From the NCBI RefSeq assembly GCF_024489055.1, contig NC_090232.1, positions 28,185,855 to 28,249,854 on the forward strand: a DNA stretch of 64,000 bases, written 5' to 3'. Source of the stretch: Chanodichthys erythropterus. Its lineage: Eukaryota > Chordata > Actinopteri > Cypriniformes > Xenocyprididae. Within the stretch, counting starts at the first letter, position 1. Every line of letters starts with the position of its first letter. The position numbers were made by a program, and so were the translations under genes. The notes under the pieces were generated by a model. The model saw only the letters and a list, made by a program, of their open reading frames with translations, did not search any database and had not been told where the DNA came from. Shown one piece after another: positions 19,490 to 30,520 of this stretch.

Positions 19490-19548
19490 CACGATCAATA
19501 AACTCTTATATTCATTTCTACGTTGTTGTGAGTCTGTGTTCTGTAACA
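19490..19548 (+). repeat. 3' LTR remnant of gypsy element 2
   Basis: 'CACGATCAATAAACTC' to 'CTGTAACA' matches 14540-14597 closely (a few differences). Only the last ~59 bp remain, joined to integrase by deletion. Confidence 0.8.
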
Positions 19549-19553
19549 GTAAT

Positions 19554-20730
19554 TGCAAATAATAACATTAATTTAAAAAGAAAATACCGGTAAATAAATG
19601 AAAAACATACAAACATTATGAACATATATAAACCTGGTTATTTTAGTAGGCTACCCCTCTTCACTCCACAGAATATCCTTAAAATGTATTTTATTCAGAA
19701 CAAAAATGAAAAATAAGTAGATATAAAATTATATTTTAAATTATAAATTGAAACACAAATTAGGCTATAGTGGCATTTATCATATAACATAAATTAATTT
19801 ATTTAAAGTAAAACTGAATTGGGTTCACATAGCCTACCTCTCTCATTCGGGAAGATTCCAAACGTTTCCATATTCACGATGTAAAAATTATTGGTTGCTG
19901 AACTACTGTTTATTATGTAAACTAAGGCTTTGTATTTCACTCTTGTTTCAATATCCACGTAAAACATCATCCTTCGCATGCACAAAAATGTGTTTGTTTG
20001 GCCGACTGCTACAGATGTAGGCCTATTCTTATAGTGGACTATTAAACTGAGCAGTGTTAACTTTCTCTGCATTTAGTTTGCTGATAAATGGCTGAAATGT
20101 AGGCCTAAAGTTAGCAATGCTAGAACTGTTATTTTGGGTCTGCCTGTGAGAGTGAGGCACATGCATTATATATTAAAAAATTAAAACTATTTTAATAAAA
20201 TAAAGAAAACAAATAACCTACAATGTGTCAAATGAGCGTGTACTAGCCCTGCTTGATGCAGAGTTTTTCTCTTTAGTTTTGTTAATCTGTTAATTATTTC
20301 AGTGAAATATATATTTCGTGTAGTCCTATTATTTTATTCCTTGTATATTATTCTGTTTTTCTCTGAATTGCAGGTGTATGATGTGCGAATCCTTATGTTC
20401 TGTTGATGCCATTTGCGCATACAAAGCGAAATCCCTAAAAAAAAAAAAAAAAATAATAAAATAAGACACTTGTCTATTCTAATTTAATTTTAATTTGACA
20501 TTTTAATCATGTCATTTAATGGTTAATGATCGGTTAGTGACTGATTGTCTGTCAGGAAAATAAACTAAATGTTCTCATAACAATTCTCCACCAGATTTAG
20601 TAAGCTGCACGCAAGTTCCCGCTGACTCAAAAACGTGCGAGATTTGATCATAGTCACCGCTCACATTCATATTGATAAATGCCAAATTTTTCACTGAAAC
20701 GAGTGTACGCACAGTTTTCTGGCATACAAT
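19554..20730. other. Interior of element X, no gene recognised
   Basis: AT-rich sequence with an A-run near 20437-20452. The subterminal 'ATTGATAAATGCCAAATTTTT' and 'GAGTGTACGCACAG' are similar to sequence near the left end of X. No transposase signature seen. Confidence 0.45.
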
Positions 20731-20749
20731 CGTTTGATAAATGAGGGCC

Positions 20750-20804
20750 ACTATCTCTATGGAAATTCCCGTAAAACAGGAAAACCCAACATGTGCGTCT
20801 GTGT
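20750..20804 (+). repeat. 'GGGGAC..GTCCCC' repeat, middle piece between X and Z1
   Basis: 'CTATGGAAATTCCCGTAAAA' and 'AACCCAACATGTGCGTCTGTGT' continue the repeat that was cut at 12647. The repeat is cut again at 20804 by Z1 and resumes at 23158. Confidence 0.6.
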
Positions 20805-23153
20805 TGTAGCGAATTAACTCAAAGGGGACATATTAATAATTATTCATAACTCATTATGATTATTAATTATGATTAATTATGAATATGTAAATCAGTTAAT
20901 CAGATTAACTGGATGTAGCTACATTAAGATTAATATTACAATCAGTAAACCTGTTCGTCCAGTAAACACTCAGCGTTGATTTTTTATTAATTCTAAGAAA
21001 TGTTCATTTCCAGGTTATGGAAAAACAACATTCTTATTCCGTACTACTCAGAGCATTTAGTCAGGATCTAAATCACTTAAGAGGCCATTTATTAGCAGAC
21101 GGAGTGAGAACCAAACATGTATTGTGCACAATCTTTATTAACTAACTCACAAACGCATAACTAAACTAACAAACACATGACATAACTGCTGCTGAGAAAT
21201 TGACGTGACCAATGAAGATGTTGTATTCCGGGCGACAACACACCTGTCAGGGCTTTTACGGCCAAGCAAGATTAACTGGCTGAGTTTTTGAAGAAGAACT
21301 ATTAAAGATTTTTGTAATACTGATGTGTTGCACAGGTATGGACATATCACATACACAAACAAGCATTTAAATCTTCTCAATACGAACCCATAGACACTAA
21401 ACATGGCATAATTTAAGTTATCTTAAATGTATCATAAAACTTGTGAATACAATGAGTGCATTACAACAACAGTAGTAATGGATACCATTTCCTGGGAATG
21501 TGCATGTTCATTTATAGAACAGTCTGTCTGTGCTTTAACCCTCTGGTGTCTGAGGTTGATTTGGGGCTTGGAGAAGTTTTGACATGCCCTGACATTTGTG
21601 CTTTTTTCATTTGTTCATAAACATATAAATGACAAATGTGTCATTACACTGTATTCAGCACAAACTAGGCTACAATAATATGTGAGGAACATGTATGTAC
21701 ATGTTTGTGTTTTTGAAGGAATAACATTTATGCGTGGTTATTGAAAAAACAAAAAACTTAAGTCACTGAAATAAGGCCAAAAAAAGTACAGTAAATTTGT
21801 GTTCACAAGACTTTTGGAATTGGAGGTTGTAAACTAGAGTTTTTGCTTCAAAATTATGTAAAAATTATGCTGCCTACTATATAAAACAATATATTGATTT
21901 AGTTTTTGTAAGACACTTTTTGCCAAGAAACACAGTATGCGAGGAGGCGTGAATCACCACTGAAAATGGGCCATTCTCACCTGAGAAGACAAAAGAATTG
22001 GATAGTAATGAGCTGAAATGACTTGCATATTAATGAGGCATTTCAGTCAGGTAGGCTGTGAAAAAAACCTTCTGTGATGTCTCAAGCTCATTATGATATA
22101 TGAAACATACAGAAAAATATTATTACAATATAAAGTAATGATTTTATATTATACTTATATACAAATATAATGTATTTCTGTGATGCAAAGAGTCTGAATA
22201 TAGGCTTTTAGTTTAAAAGCATGCACATTTGGAGAAATATTGGATTCTCATATGCTTATGTCAATTTTCTATACAGAGGAGTTATATTAATTTAATATTC
22301 ATTGTCATTACTATAAGCGCTGGTGTTTTCAATTCATCCTTGACGTCGGAGGGCGCTCTGTGTATTTTTAGTCCACAAATTAATCTAAAAGAAGAAGAGG
22401 CTATTCCATGAATGTAGTTTCCAATTCATACAGCAGCAGGAGGGCGCTAAAGAAACAAAAACTCATCTAAAATTCATCCATAGAAGAAAAGTAAACAGGA
22501 ACTAACTGCATGTCTTCTAGAGATCGCTAACCATGACTTGTACATCCAGATAAAACACTTTTCAAGACAATAAATACAAGATTGAGACAATGAATGCATG
22601 TATTGACTGAATTTGCGTCTGAATAGCGCTGGCTCTGTAGGCGTGGCCGCATTAGCGGATAATGAGCTGAATCACGGATTTCTGACATGGCTCTCTTTTC
22701 ATACAGATTACATAAACACAGAAGGTTTGTTTTCGATTGGACTTACATCATTTAAAACCTGACATCTTAACGTTTTTTTAGACATAAGTTAACTTTTTCT
22801 GTGATTAGTATTCACTAAGTTACAGTTCATTTTCTGAGAACTATCAGATTGGACTTCGTTCAGAGGGAGACGAGAGATCACGCATCATGTTAGTTTTCTT
22901 TATTTTACAAAAAGCACAACATTTTGTTTTTACTTTGAGTGTATATAAATAAAAGAAGATATTCTATAGTTTCAATTGATATATTACTTATGTCTCTATG
23001 ACAAAAAATGACAGAGTATTTTAAGTCTGTTTTGCTGCAATGTGAAAAAAAAACCTGCAAAACGCGCCGGCGCGTTTTCAGACCTCAGAGTGTTAAATAA
23101 TTATTGGTTGGCTATAACAAATAATTGTGTCTGATTTGTCTCAGTCGTTACAG
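20805..23153 (-). mobile_element. Solo-LTR-like insertion Z1, containing TTAA element A1
   Basis: Begins TGTAGCGAATTAACTC and ends CGTTACA with GTGT on both sides (20801-20804, 23154-23157). Without A1 it is about 790 bp. TTTATT at 21134-21139 (AATAAA on minus) sits 334 bases from the low end, as in Z3. Its first ~400 bp align with Z2 at 30125 read in reverse. No coding capacity. Confidence 0.75.
21539..23092 (+). mobile_element. TTAA/CCCTCTGG element A1 (1,554 bp)
   Basis: Begins CCCTCTGGTGTCTGAGG and ends CAGACCTCAGAGTG with TTAA at 21535-21538 and 23093-23096; the ends are imperfect inverted repeats. A CCC-type terminus with a TTAA target suggests piggyBac type. Aligns along its length with A3 (30521-32099). 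No transposase frame, so non-autonomous. It sits inside Z1. Confidence 0.82.
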
Positions 23154-23157
23154 TGTG

Positions 23158-23220
23158 CCTGGTATTCCCTGGATTATGGGGACCAAATTTCCCCACAAGG
23201 ATAAAATACCAGTAATTTAC
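23158..23220 (+). repeat. 'GGGGAC..GTCCCC' repeat, last piece
   Basis: 'GCCTGGTATTCCCTGGATTA' and 'GGGGACCAAATTTCCCC' resume the repeat unit after Z1; together with 12388-12647 and 20750-20804 they form one split host repeat. Confidence 0.65.
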
Positions 23221-23708
23221 TCTGTGCAGTCTTTCTAAAAGAGTTTGCATGTTGTGCAGTGACCTTTCACTTGTGGCACTTAAAAGAGCTTTTTCCCTAA
23301 AAGAGCAAGCGGAGCTTCTTTTAAAGATGCCTCTCCATCCATGCATTTCTGGAAGTGGCTGTTTCCTGTCCTCATCTGACAGCCATGATCGCTGTCTTAC
23401 GTGCCTGGGCATTAGCATGCTGAGATATCATTTGTGGGTAGTTCACATTCTCGTGACTTGTCTTTCTCGTTAACACTAGGACCACCACGGGGTAAAATTT
23501 TAATTTAATGACATTTTATTATAATATTAAAATACCCAAATATGTATTTATTTCCTTCTAATTCTTGAGACAGTGGCATAATACAGTGAGATAATATATC
23601 TTTTTTTTTTTTTACCCATATAAAAACGGTAGTCATGTGCATTGGTAAATTTTACCTGCTGGCAGTTTTAGGTATACAACGACCCCTGGCGGTTCTAATG
23701 TTAAAGGC
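23221..23708. other. No feature recognised
   Basis: Holds T- and A-rich runs and no coding signature. Confidence 0.4.
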
Positions 23709-25140
23709 TTGAGTCCCCTTTGGTGACCTCTTTTGCGACACTGTCGAGGACAGTGCCCACCTGTTCTCGGCAGTCCACAAGCAGGTTGAGGCAATCAAGA
23801 GCCTGCCCCAACGTGACCTATGCTACCAGACCATCGTGAACTGCCCCTCAGTCTGCTCATTGTCAAGGGTGTCTGTCCAAAAACAAAACAAAACAAAAAC
23901 AAATCAAGCACTCTGGCATGGCCATCTCAGCTGCAAAGTCAAGCCGCCCAAGCCTCCCAACTTGAATTGGCTTCCTTCTAAGATGCTAACACAAAGACAC
24001 ACTTTCAAGTGCATTCGCCCCCAAGATTGGTTTGCAGCAATTGAATTGTAGGACGTGTACTTTCATGTCCTGATCCTACCTCGACATAGACAGTTTCTAT
24101 GCATTGTGTTCAAGGGGTGGGCATATCAGTACAAGGTCCTTACCTTCAGGCTGTCCCTGTCGCCCCTGTCCGTGTCCCTGTTCACAAAGGTTGCGGAGGC
24201 TGCCCTTGACCCGCTAAGGGAAGTGGGTGTTCACATTCTTAACTATATTGATTATTGGTTAATTCTGGCCCACTCACAAGATCAGTGAACACAGGGATCT
24301 AGTGCTCAGGCACCTTGGCCATCTGGGGCCTCGGGTCAACTGGGAGAGAGAGAAAACTCTCCCCTGTGTAGACAATCTATCTTTTCTCAGTATGCACTTG
24401 GACTAGGTGAACATGACAGCACGTCTCACGAGCGAGCATGCTCAGTCAGTGCTGAAATGCTTGAATTTGATCAATTTCTGACCTTGACTGCAGTGGCAAA
24501 TCAGTTGCCTCAAGTTGCTAGCAGTACTGCTCACCCTGCACCAGTTCAAACTTAAAAAGCAGGACAAGCATGTGCTGGTCCGTATGGGCAACACATTGAC
24601 CGTTGAGTACACCAACCATCAGGGTGGTCTATGCTCCTCCCACATGTCACAACTTGCCCACCATCTCCTCCTCTGAAATCAGAAGCATCTAAGGTTGCTT
24701 TGTGCCATTCACATTCCAGGCATGCTCAATCATGCAGCCAACAAGCTCTCACAACAGCTCACGCTTCCAGGATAATGGAGACTCCACTGCCAGGTGGTCC
24801 AGCTGATTTGGAGAAATCAGCAAGTTGTGTTTCCCCCAGTAAGCCTGTTCTCACAGACACTGTGCAAGATCAGAGAGGGTGAGGAGCGGGTCTTGATGGA
24901 TGCACCTTACTGACCCACCCAGATGTGGTTCTTAGAACTGATGCTCCTCAAGACAGCCCCTCCATGGCGGATTCTCCTGAGGAAGGACCTGCTTTCCCAG
25001 GGATAGGGCACCATATGGTAACTGCATCCATACATCTGGAACCTCAACATGCTGTCTCTCAACAGGACATGGAGTACTTAAGTGACCTTCCCCCAGTTGT
25101 GGTAGACACAATCACTGTACTGCCCTTGTTAGAATTCTCT
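23709..25140 (+). pseudogene. DIRS-like retroelement copy 2 (gag end, RT, RNase H remnants)
   Basis: About 23712-23795 reads 'SPFGDLFCDTVEDSAHLF', the end of a DIRS gag-like ORF. A (CAAAA)-rich patch follows, then RT: 'KMLTQRHTFKCIRPQDW', 'YFHVLILPRHRQFL', 'YQYKVLTFRLSLSP' and 'LNYIDYWLILAHS' (24055-24288). The active site expected as Y-x-D-D reads YIDY, and the frame stops soon after. Downstream pieces to about 25080 in mixed frames match the distal DIRS polymerase ('PHVTTCPPSPPL' region is out of frame). Multiple frameshifts and an internal deletion make it dead. Confidence 0.78.
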
Positions 25141-25141
25141 A

Positions 25142-25474
25142 GCATCTAACTATCCAGTAAGTTAAACAGTGACTCAAAAAACTTCACTGGAGACATCAAG
25201 TCATTTACGAAGTTTATGATTCAACTGTGAAAAGACATTGCGTTTAACAGATGCAAAGAAAGAAGATGTTTGGGGATGTCACAGCTACCACAATTTTTCT
25301 GAACTTCTGTAGTACAACTGGTACTTCTTGCTTCCTGAACTAAGAGGCTAATTGTGACTGCTTTTCAAAATTAAAGTCCTCAGAGTAGACATACATAAAA
25401 TAAGTCCCATCAAAATCTAAATCAACACAGTCCTGCACACTCCTCGTCTGGGATTTTAAGAATCCCAAATCAAT
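25142..25474. other. No feature recognised
   Basis: Sequence between the DIRS remnant and the end of the BEL/Pao pol. It could be the 3' untranslated part of the minus-strand BEL element, but no LTR was identified. Confidence 0.35.
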
Positions 25475-26656
25475 TTATAACTTATCATCAGGTGACAGTA
25501 AGAGGATAAGTTCGGAGATAGGACGTGACAGGATTTTTTGAATGCCATCCTTAGACACTTTAACATCCACTTTCCTTACCAATCCATCTTTGCTTGGTGA
25601 CGTTTTCACAACGATTGCCATTGGCCACTCATTTCTGTTAACTTGAATGTTCTTTACCAAGACAATATCCCCTTCTTTCAAATTAGTTTTTCTGTCTTGC
25701 TACTTTCGTCAGGATTGCAAAGTACTAAGGTATTCCTTTTTCCATCTTGTCCATAAGATGTCAGCTAACCTTTGTACTTCTTTCCATTGTTCTTTAAGCA
25801 ATTAATTATTCTCTAATAAGTTATTCTTTAATAAGTCTCCAGGTGGGGGAGGTGTTGCACCTGTCTTTTGCATCAAATGAGTAGCAGGTGTGAGAATAAA
25901 GGGAAATTCTGGGTCAGAGGACACTGGGATTAAAGGCCGTGAATCACCGCAGTAACTTCCGCCATGAATGTGGTCAAGACCTCATCTGTGAGATGGGAAG
26001 ATTTCTCTTTAAGTAGCATGCAATCAAGAATGCGATGAGCAATCCCGATCATTCGCTCCCAGTGACCACCCATATGAGAGGCATGAGGTGGATTGAATAT
26101 CCAGGTGCAATGTTGTTCTTTCAGATATTTCTGCACATCCTACGAACTGACACAAGTTTCATCCATTTTGAGTTCTTGAGAAGCTCCAACGAAATTTGTG
26201 CCACAATCCGAGTGTAGTTGTTTAACTGGCCCTCTGATCGCGAATAATCTCCTTAAGGCATTGATGAAACTACTAGAGCTCATTGCTTCGATTACTTCAA
26301 TGTGGATGGCTCTCGTGCACATACATGCAAACATAACTGCCCACCTCTTGGAATTAGCTTGACCTCCTCTGGTCTTACTGGTCACTCTGGTCACTTCCCA
26401 TGGTCCGAAAAAAATCAACACCCACATAGGTGAATGGTGGAGCTACTGTCAACCGTTCCACTGGCAAATCTGACATCTGCTGATGTTTGGTCTTCCCTCG
26501 CAGCTTCTTGCATGTTACAAACTTAAAAAGCAGACCACTTATGCACTTCTTACCTCCTACTAGCCAAAATCCAGTAGCTCTGACAGCACCTTCTGTAAAG
26601 TGTCTGCCTTGATTTTTCACAGCCTCATGATAATGTCGCACAATCATTGTTGCCAC
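25475..26656 (-). pseudogene. BEL/Pao element 1 integrase
   Basis: Minus strand, in order: zinc finger 'HYHEAVKNQGRHF' with 'CKKLRG' (26640-26490); core start 'FTYVGVDFF' (first Asp); 'HSDCGTNFVGAS' (second Asp, about 26200); 'HASHMGGHWERMIG' (Glu, about 26060); C-terminal 'KEGDIVLVKN', 'RNEWPMAIV' and 'VRKVDVKVS' ending at 25475. Typical BEL/Pao integrase order. All catalytic residues are visible, but at least three frame changes separate the pieces. It lies downstream of RT and RNase H of the same element. Confidence 0.85.
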
Positions 26657-26659
26657 ATG

Positions 26660-27137
26660 ATGTGTACCTGGGACGATGATAGGGTTAACTTCACAAGTTT
26701 CCAGATCAGACCTTTTAGTACGACCCCCTACTCAAAGTAAGCTGTTGCTGTCAAGTACAGGAGATAGTTTCCTCAACACACTCTTACAAGGAAGGTTGTG
26801 AGCTGTAGTGATGCTCTCCATCCTCTGCAACTATCATCTTGTGTACGTTTTGGAGAAAGAATTGGCAATGTGAATCAGACGTGCTATTGCTCTTATGAGA
26901 GTGTTAAAGTTAGAGAATCTACTGAATCTCACAGAGTTTCATGTGGACTTTGGAACTTCAGTAAGGTTCGAACACACTTGTGGGTGTATTTCAGAATCTG
27001 AGGTTGTATCCACAAGCTCAAATGATTCTTGTGATTCAGATCGAAGCTGAGAATTATGCAAGAAATGTGGGCCTGTGAGCCATGAACTGGTACCCAAGAG
27101 TGCTGCAGGCACAGATCTGAATCCATGGTCTGCTGGG
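26660..27137 (-). pseudogene. BEL/Pao element 1 RNase H-integrase connector
   Basis: Minus strand from 27137 gives 'NPADHGFRSVPAALLG' and 'SSWLTGPHFLH', the conserved linker after RNase H in BEL/Pao pol. It resumes directly at the TTAA that flanks element A2. Downstream it decays before the integrase zinc finger. Confidence 0.75.
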
Positions 27138-27141
27138 TTAA

Positions 27142-28374
27142 CTCCTTCGGGTCGGCGGTCATGCCAGAGATACCACCTCAGTTTTTTTCTTACCAGTGTG
27201 AAAGAGACTCAATATATGTCAATGTTGCACATACAATTAAGAGTTATACACCATTTTAATCTGTGGAATATCTTCTTTTATTTGTGTACACTCAGAGTAA
27301 AAACAACATGCTGTGCTTTTTGCAAAATAAAGAAAACTAACATGATGCGTGATCTTGTCTACAAACTCCAATCTGATAGTTCTCAGAAAATTAACTGTAA
27401 CTTAGTAAGTATTAATCACAAAATAATTAGACTTAGGTCTAAAGAATCATTGAAATGTCAATTTTCTGTTTTATGTAATCTGTATGAAAAGAGACACAAG
27501 TCAGATGCCCGTGATTCAGCTCATTATCCACTAATGTGGCCACGCCCACAGAGGGGGCGCTATTCAGATGCAAATTCTGAGGCAATACATGTATACATCG
27601 TCTCAATCGTGTATTTATTGTCTTGAAAAGTGTTCATCTGTATGTTAAAGCCATAGTTAGCGATCTCTGAAAGCCTTTGTTAGTTCCTGGAATTTCCTGT
27701 TCTTCTTTAGATTTATTTGTGGACTAAATGTGCACAGAGCGCCCTCCGGCTGCAAGTATGAATTGAAAACACAGTATCCAGCGCTCATAGTGATGACAAT
27801 CACTATGAGTAATATAATAAATATTACTCCTCTGTATAGAAAATTGACATAAACATATGAGAATCCATCAATATTTCTCCAAATGTGCATGCTTTTAAGC
27901 TAAAAAGGCTATATGAATCAATTATTCATGATGATTCACCTCTCCATGCATATTGTGTTTCTTGACAAAAAGTGTATTTCAAAAACTAAATCAATATATT
28001 GTTATATATGAACGAGTAGTCAGGATAATTTTTACATCAGTCAACTCTAGTCTACAACCTCCAATACCCAGAAGGCTCTCGAACACAGATTTAATATTAT
28101 TATTATTATTATTATTTAATTTTTTTATTTTTTTTGCTTTATTTCAGTGACTTAAGTTTTTTGTTTTTTTCAATAACCATGCATAAACGGTATTCCTTGA
28201 AAAACACAAACATGTACATACATGTTCCTCACATATTATTGTAGCCTAGTTTGTGCTGAATACAGTGTAATGACGCTTTTCCATTAATATGTTTATGAAT
28301 AACTGAAAAAAGCACAAATGTCAGGGCATGTCACAACTTATCCAGGGCCCCAAAAATCCTCAGACCCCAGAGGG
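27142..28374 (-). mobile_element. TTAA/CCCTCTGG element A2, inserted in BEL/Pao pol
   Basis: Minus orientation: starts CCCTCTGGGGTCTGAGG at 28374 and ends at 27142, with TTAA on both sides (27138-27141, 28375-28378). Most of it aligns with A1 and A3, but the last ~120 bp are diverged, keeping only a weak terminal repeat (CTCCTTCGGGTC versus CTCCCTGAGGTC). The BEL frame continues across one TTAA copy. The 183-codon plus frame in its left part has no family signature. Confidence 0.78.
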
Positions 28375-28378
28375 TTAA

Positions 28379-28690
28379 GTCCTGTGGGAACATATCGCCA
28401 TTGTGCAGGTGAACTGGATTTATGGATTTGTTGAATTCTGTTGTTCACGTAGACATATAACCTGAATTTTTGATTATGGATGTAGCCTAGTACTACTTTA
28501 CTGTCAGTATAATACCAGATGTGATCAAAGGTCATGTCCATCTCTTCTACAATCATCTCTGCAATCTCCACTGCTAATATAGCAGCACACAACTCCAGTC
28601 TTGGGACAGTAATGTGTGGCTGTGGTGCTAATTTGGATTTTCCAAATAAGTTAACATCTGTGTGACCATGTTGATCTGTCACCTTCAGGT
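28379..28690 (-). pseudogene. BEL/Pao element 1 RNase H
   Basis: Minus strand 'PRLELCAAILAVEIAEM' (catalytic Glu) and 'WYYTDSKVVLGYIHN' (catalytic Asp), then 'WRYVPTGLNP', where element A2 cuts in. The first Asp is in 'CVFADASI' just upstream. One stop separates it from the RT frame. Confidence 0.82.
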
Positions 28691-28691
28691 A

Positions 28692-29450
28692 TCATACAGC
28701 AGCAATGGCTTTAATTGATGCGTCCGCAAAAACACAAAGTTCTTTACTCTGGACATTAGTCAGAGGAATGGATGTACAAACACGTGGTATTTGAACCCCT
28801 TTCAAATCTTGAAGAGAATTTTTCCATTTTCTCCATTCAGCCTCCATGTCCTCTGGCAAAGGGGAATCCCAGCCCTCACCTTGTTTGGTAAGTTCCCTCA
28901 ACAGTAATCTCCCTTGTATGGTAACAGGCACAAGGAATCCAAGAGGGTCGTACAAGCTATTTACGGTAGATAGGACCCCTCTCCAAGTGAAAGGCTTGTC
29001 ATCATCTGAACCATGAAACATGAAAGAGTCTGTTGCAACATTCCAGGACACACCAAGACTATGTAGGATGAGAAGGCCATTAGAGAAAAGTTGTAGATCT
29101 TTAATGCCCTCAGCACGATCTTCTAAAGGAAAGGCTTCAATCATGTTTGGACAGTTAGACATAATCTTGTGCAGTCTAAGGTTAGACACTGCAAGCATCT
29201 CTTGTGTAGGCTTGAGAAGGTCGATCGTCTCTGCTTGTGTAGCACATGATTTCAGCATGTCATCAACATAGAACTCCTTTTCCACCAGCTTTCTGGTGTC
29301 ACTGCCGAAACTCTCTTCATGTTCTTTGGCCGCTCTCCTTAGACCATAAATAGCCACGGCTGGTGATGGGCTATTCCCGAAAACATGCACATGCATTCTG
29401 TGGTCCACGATTTCAACTGTCATTGTGTCTGTACCACAGGAAACTAAGAT
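28692..29450 (-). pseudogene. BEL/Pao element 1 reverse transcriptase, 5'-truncated
   Basis: A 243-codon minus frame starting 29423: 'RMHVHVFGNSPSPAVAIYG', active site 'FYVDDMLKSC' (YVDD intact), 'LRLHKIMSN', 'YDPLGFLVPVTIQGRLL'. Just upstream, in a shifted frame, 'FLWYRHND' extends the match to about 29450. The N-terminal half of RT, protease and gag are missing; beyond 29450 the sequence is unrelated (Z2). Confidence 0.85.
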
Positions 29451-29452
29451 AA

Positions 29453-30125
29453 TTCCTATGGACCTCCTATTGATTGCAAGACATTGATTGCAAGTTCAGC
29501 ACCATCGGACTGAACTCTTAGGACTTCCTACAGCAACAGTATATCCAGATGATCTTCAAAAGTCGTACAGTATACTAAATTGCTGCTAGTTATTTAAAGT
29601 TGTGAACCTCCTTTGTTACCAAAGGAGCTTTGTAATGAATACTGATGATTCTTTCCTGGCTTCTCCATAACTCCATTTCCTGTCCCACTTCCGGTTCAAC
29701 TCTATCATTGCTCATTTTACCTATGTATGTGTGACGTGTATGTGTGACTTGTGTATGTATGTGTTTGTTAGTTTAGTTATGTGTTTGTGATTTAGTTAAA
29801 ACTTGTGCACAATACATATTTGGTTCTGACTCCCTGTCCGCTAATAAACTGCCACTTAAATTATTTAGATTTTGCTACCAGCTCTAAGTGCTGTAAATTC
29901 TAAGAAATAATTATTTTTCTATGGCCATGAAAAATACCCTTTTCTTAATTAATAATCAATACTGAGTGTTCACAGAATGAAACTGATTGATTGACTAATT
30001 GTAATTTTAATGTAGCTACATCAAGTTAATCTGATTAACTGATTCAAATATTCATAATCATAATTAATAATCATAACAAGTTATGAATAATAATTAATAT
30101 TTCCCCTTTGAGTTAATTGGCTACA
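29453..30125 (+). mobile_element. Solo-LTR-like segment Z2, opposite orientation to Z1
   Basis: Read from 30125 on the minus strand it begins TGTAGCCAATTAACTCAAAG and aligns with the start of Z1 for about 400 bp. AATAAA is at 29843-29848, 282 bases from the end. The left boundary next to the BEL fragment was not resolved and no matching 4-bp flank to ACAG (30126-30129) was found, so it may be truncated. Confidence 0.62.
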
Positions 30126-30129
30126 ACAG

Positions 30130-30516
30130 TAAACCGTTAGAACTTTCGAATTATGTATAATTTATCATTCTCAATATTTTTAGACATTATCCTTGTAAAT
30201 GTATATGCCATGATAAGCCTATAAGTGAGGGACAGAGGTGGTGAGTCCTCGATATCCCCCACCTCAATGCTAAGGATATCCACTTCTTCAGAGCTACCCA
30301 GACCCAGCATCTTTGATAGACCTAATGTTTGTGGTAATTCTTGATAATGGACACAATTCCATGAAATGGTATTGCACTGGTATGCTTTGAATTATTTATC
30401 CATTTCTGAATTGTAGATTAGTCATATGGGTTTATGTGATAATTATGGACTGGCAAGATCTACATGGCAACTTTAAGATACACAAACAAGAGTGGGAGAG
30501 TGCATAAATATTCATT
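30130..30516. other. No feature recognised
   Basis: Unassigned sequence between Z2 and A3. Confidence 0.4.
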
Positions 30517-30520
30517 TTAA

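Larger units (their letters stand above)
13880..19548 (+). mobile_element. Ty3/gypsy element 2, inactive, heavily interrupted
   Basis: LTR start TGTCAGAG at 13880; final LTR bases GTAACA at 19543-19548. Flanks TTAAT / GTAAT agree at four of five positions. The order is 5' LTR, gag, protease, RT, RNase H, integrase, truncated 3' LTR. It contains MITE B2 in the LTR and a solo-LTR-like insertion (Z3) between RT and RNase H. The integrase C-terminus and most of the 3' LTR are deleted. Catalytic residues of protease and RT are lost. Confidence 0.85.
12648..20749. mobile_element. Element X: 8.1-kb unit with 19-bp perfect terminal inverted repeats
   Basis: GGCCCTCATTTATCAAACG (12648-12666) is exactly inverted at 20731-20749. 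The surrounding GGGGAC repeat continues on both sides, which supports a real insertion boundary. Subtracting the gypsy element and the local duplication leaves about 1.5-2.3 kb of X-derived, non-coding DNA, so X is probably non-autonomous. The flanks (ATA left, ACT/CTA right) give no clean target duplication; the ends recall Harbinger-type elements, but that is only a suggestion. Confidence 0.65.

Noticed and set aside
27075..27626. 183-codon ORF as a gene
   Set aside because: It crosses the border of TTAA element A2 and BEL/Pao antisense; no domain.
29453..30125. Z2 as the 5' LTR of BEL/Pao element 1
   Set aside because: The poly(A) signal and the ends point to the plus strand, opposite to the BEL pol, and the RT N-terminus is missing at the junction.
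20802..30128. One 9.3-kb transposon with long inverted repeats
   Set aside because: Z1 has its own complete borders and GTGT duplication; the two ends do not share a target duplication.
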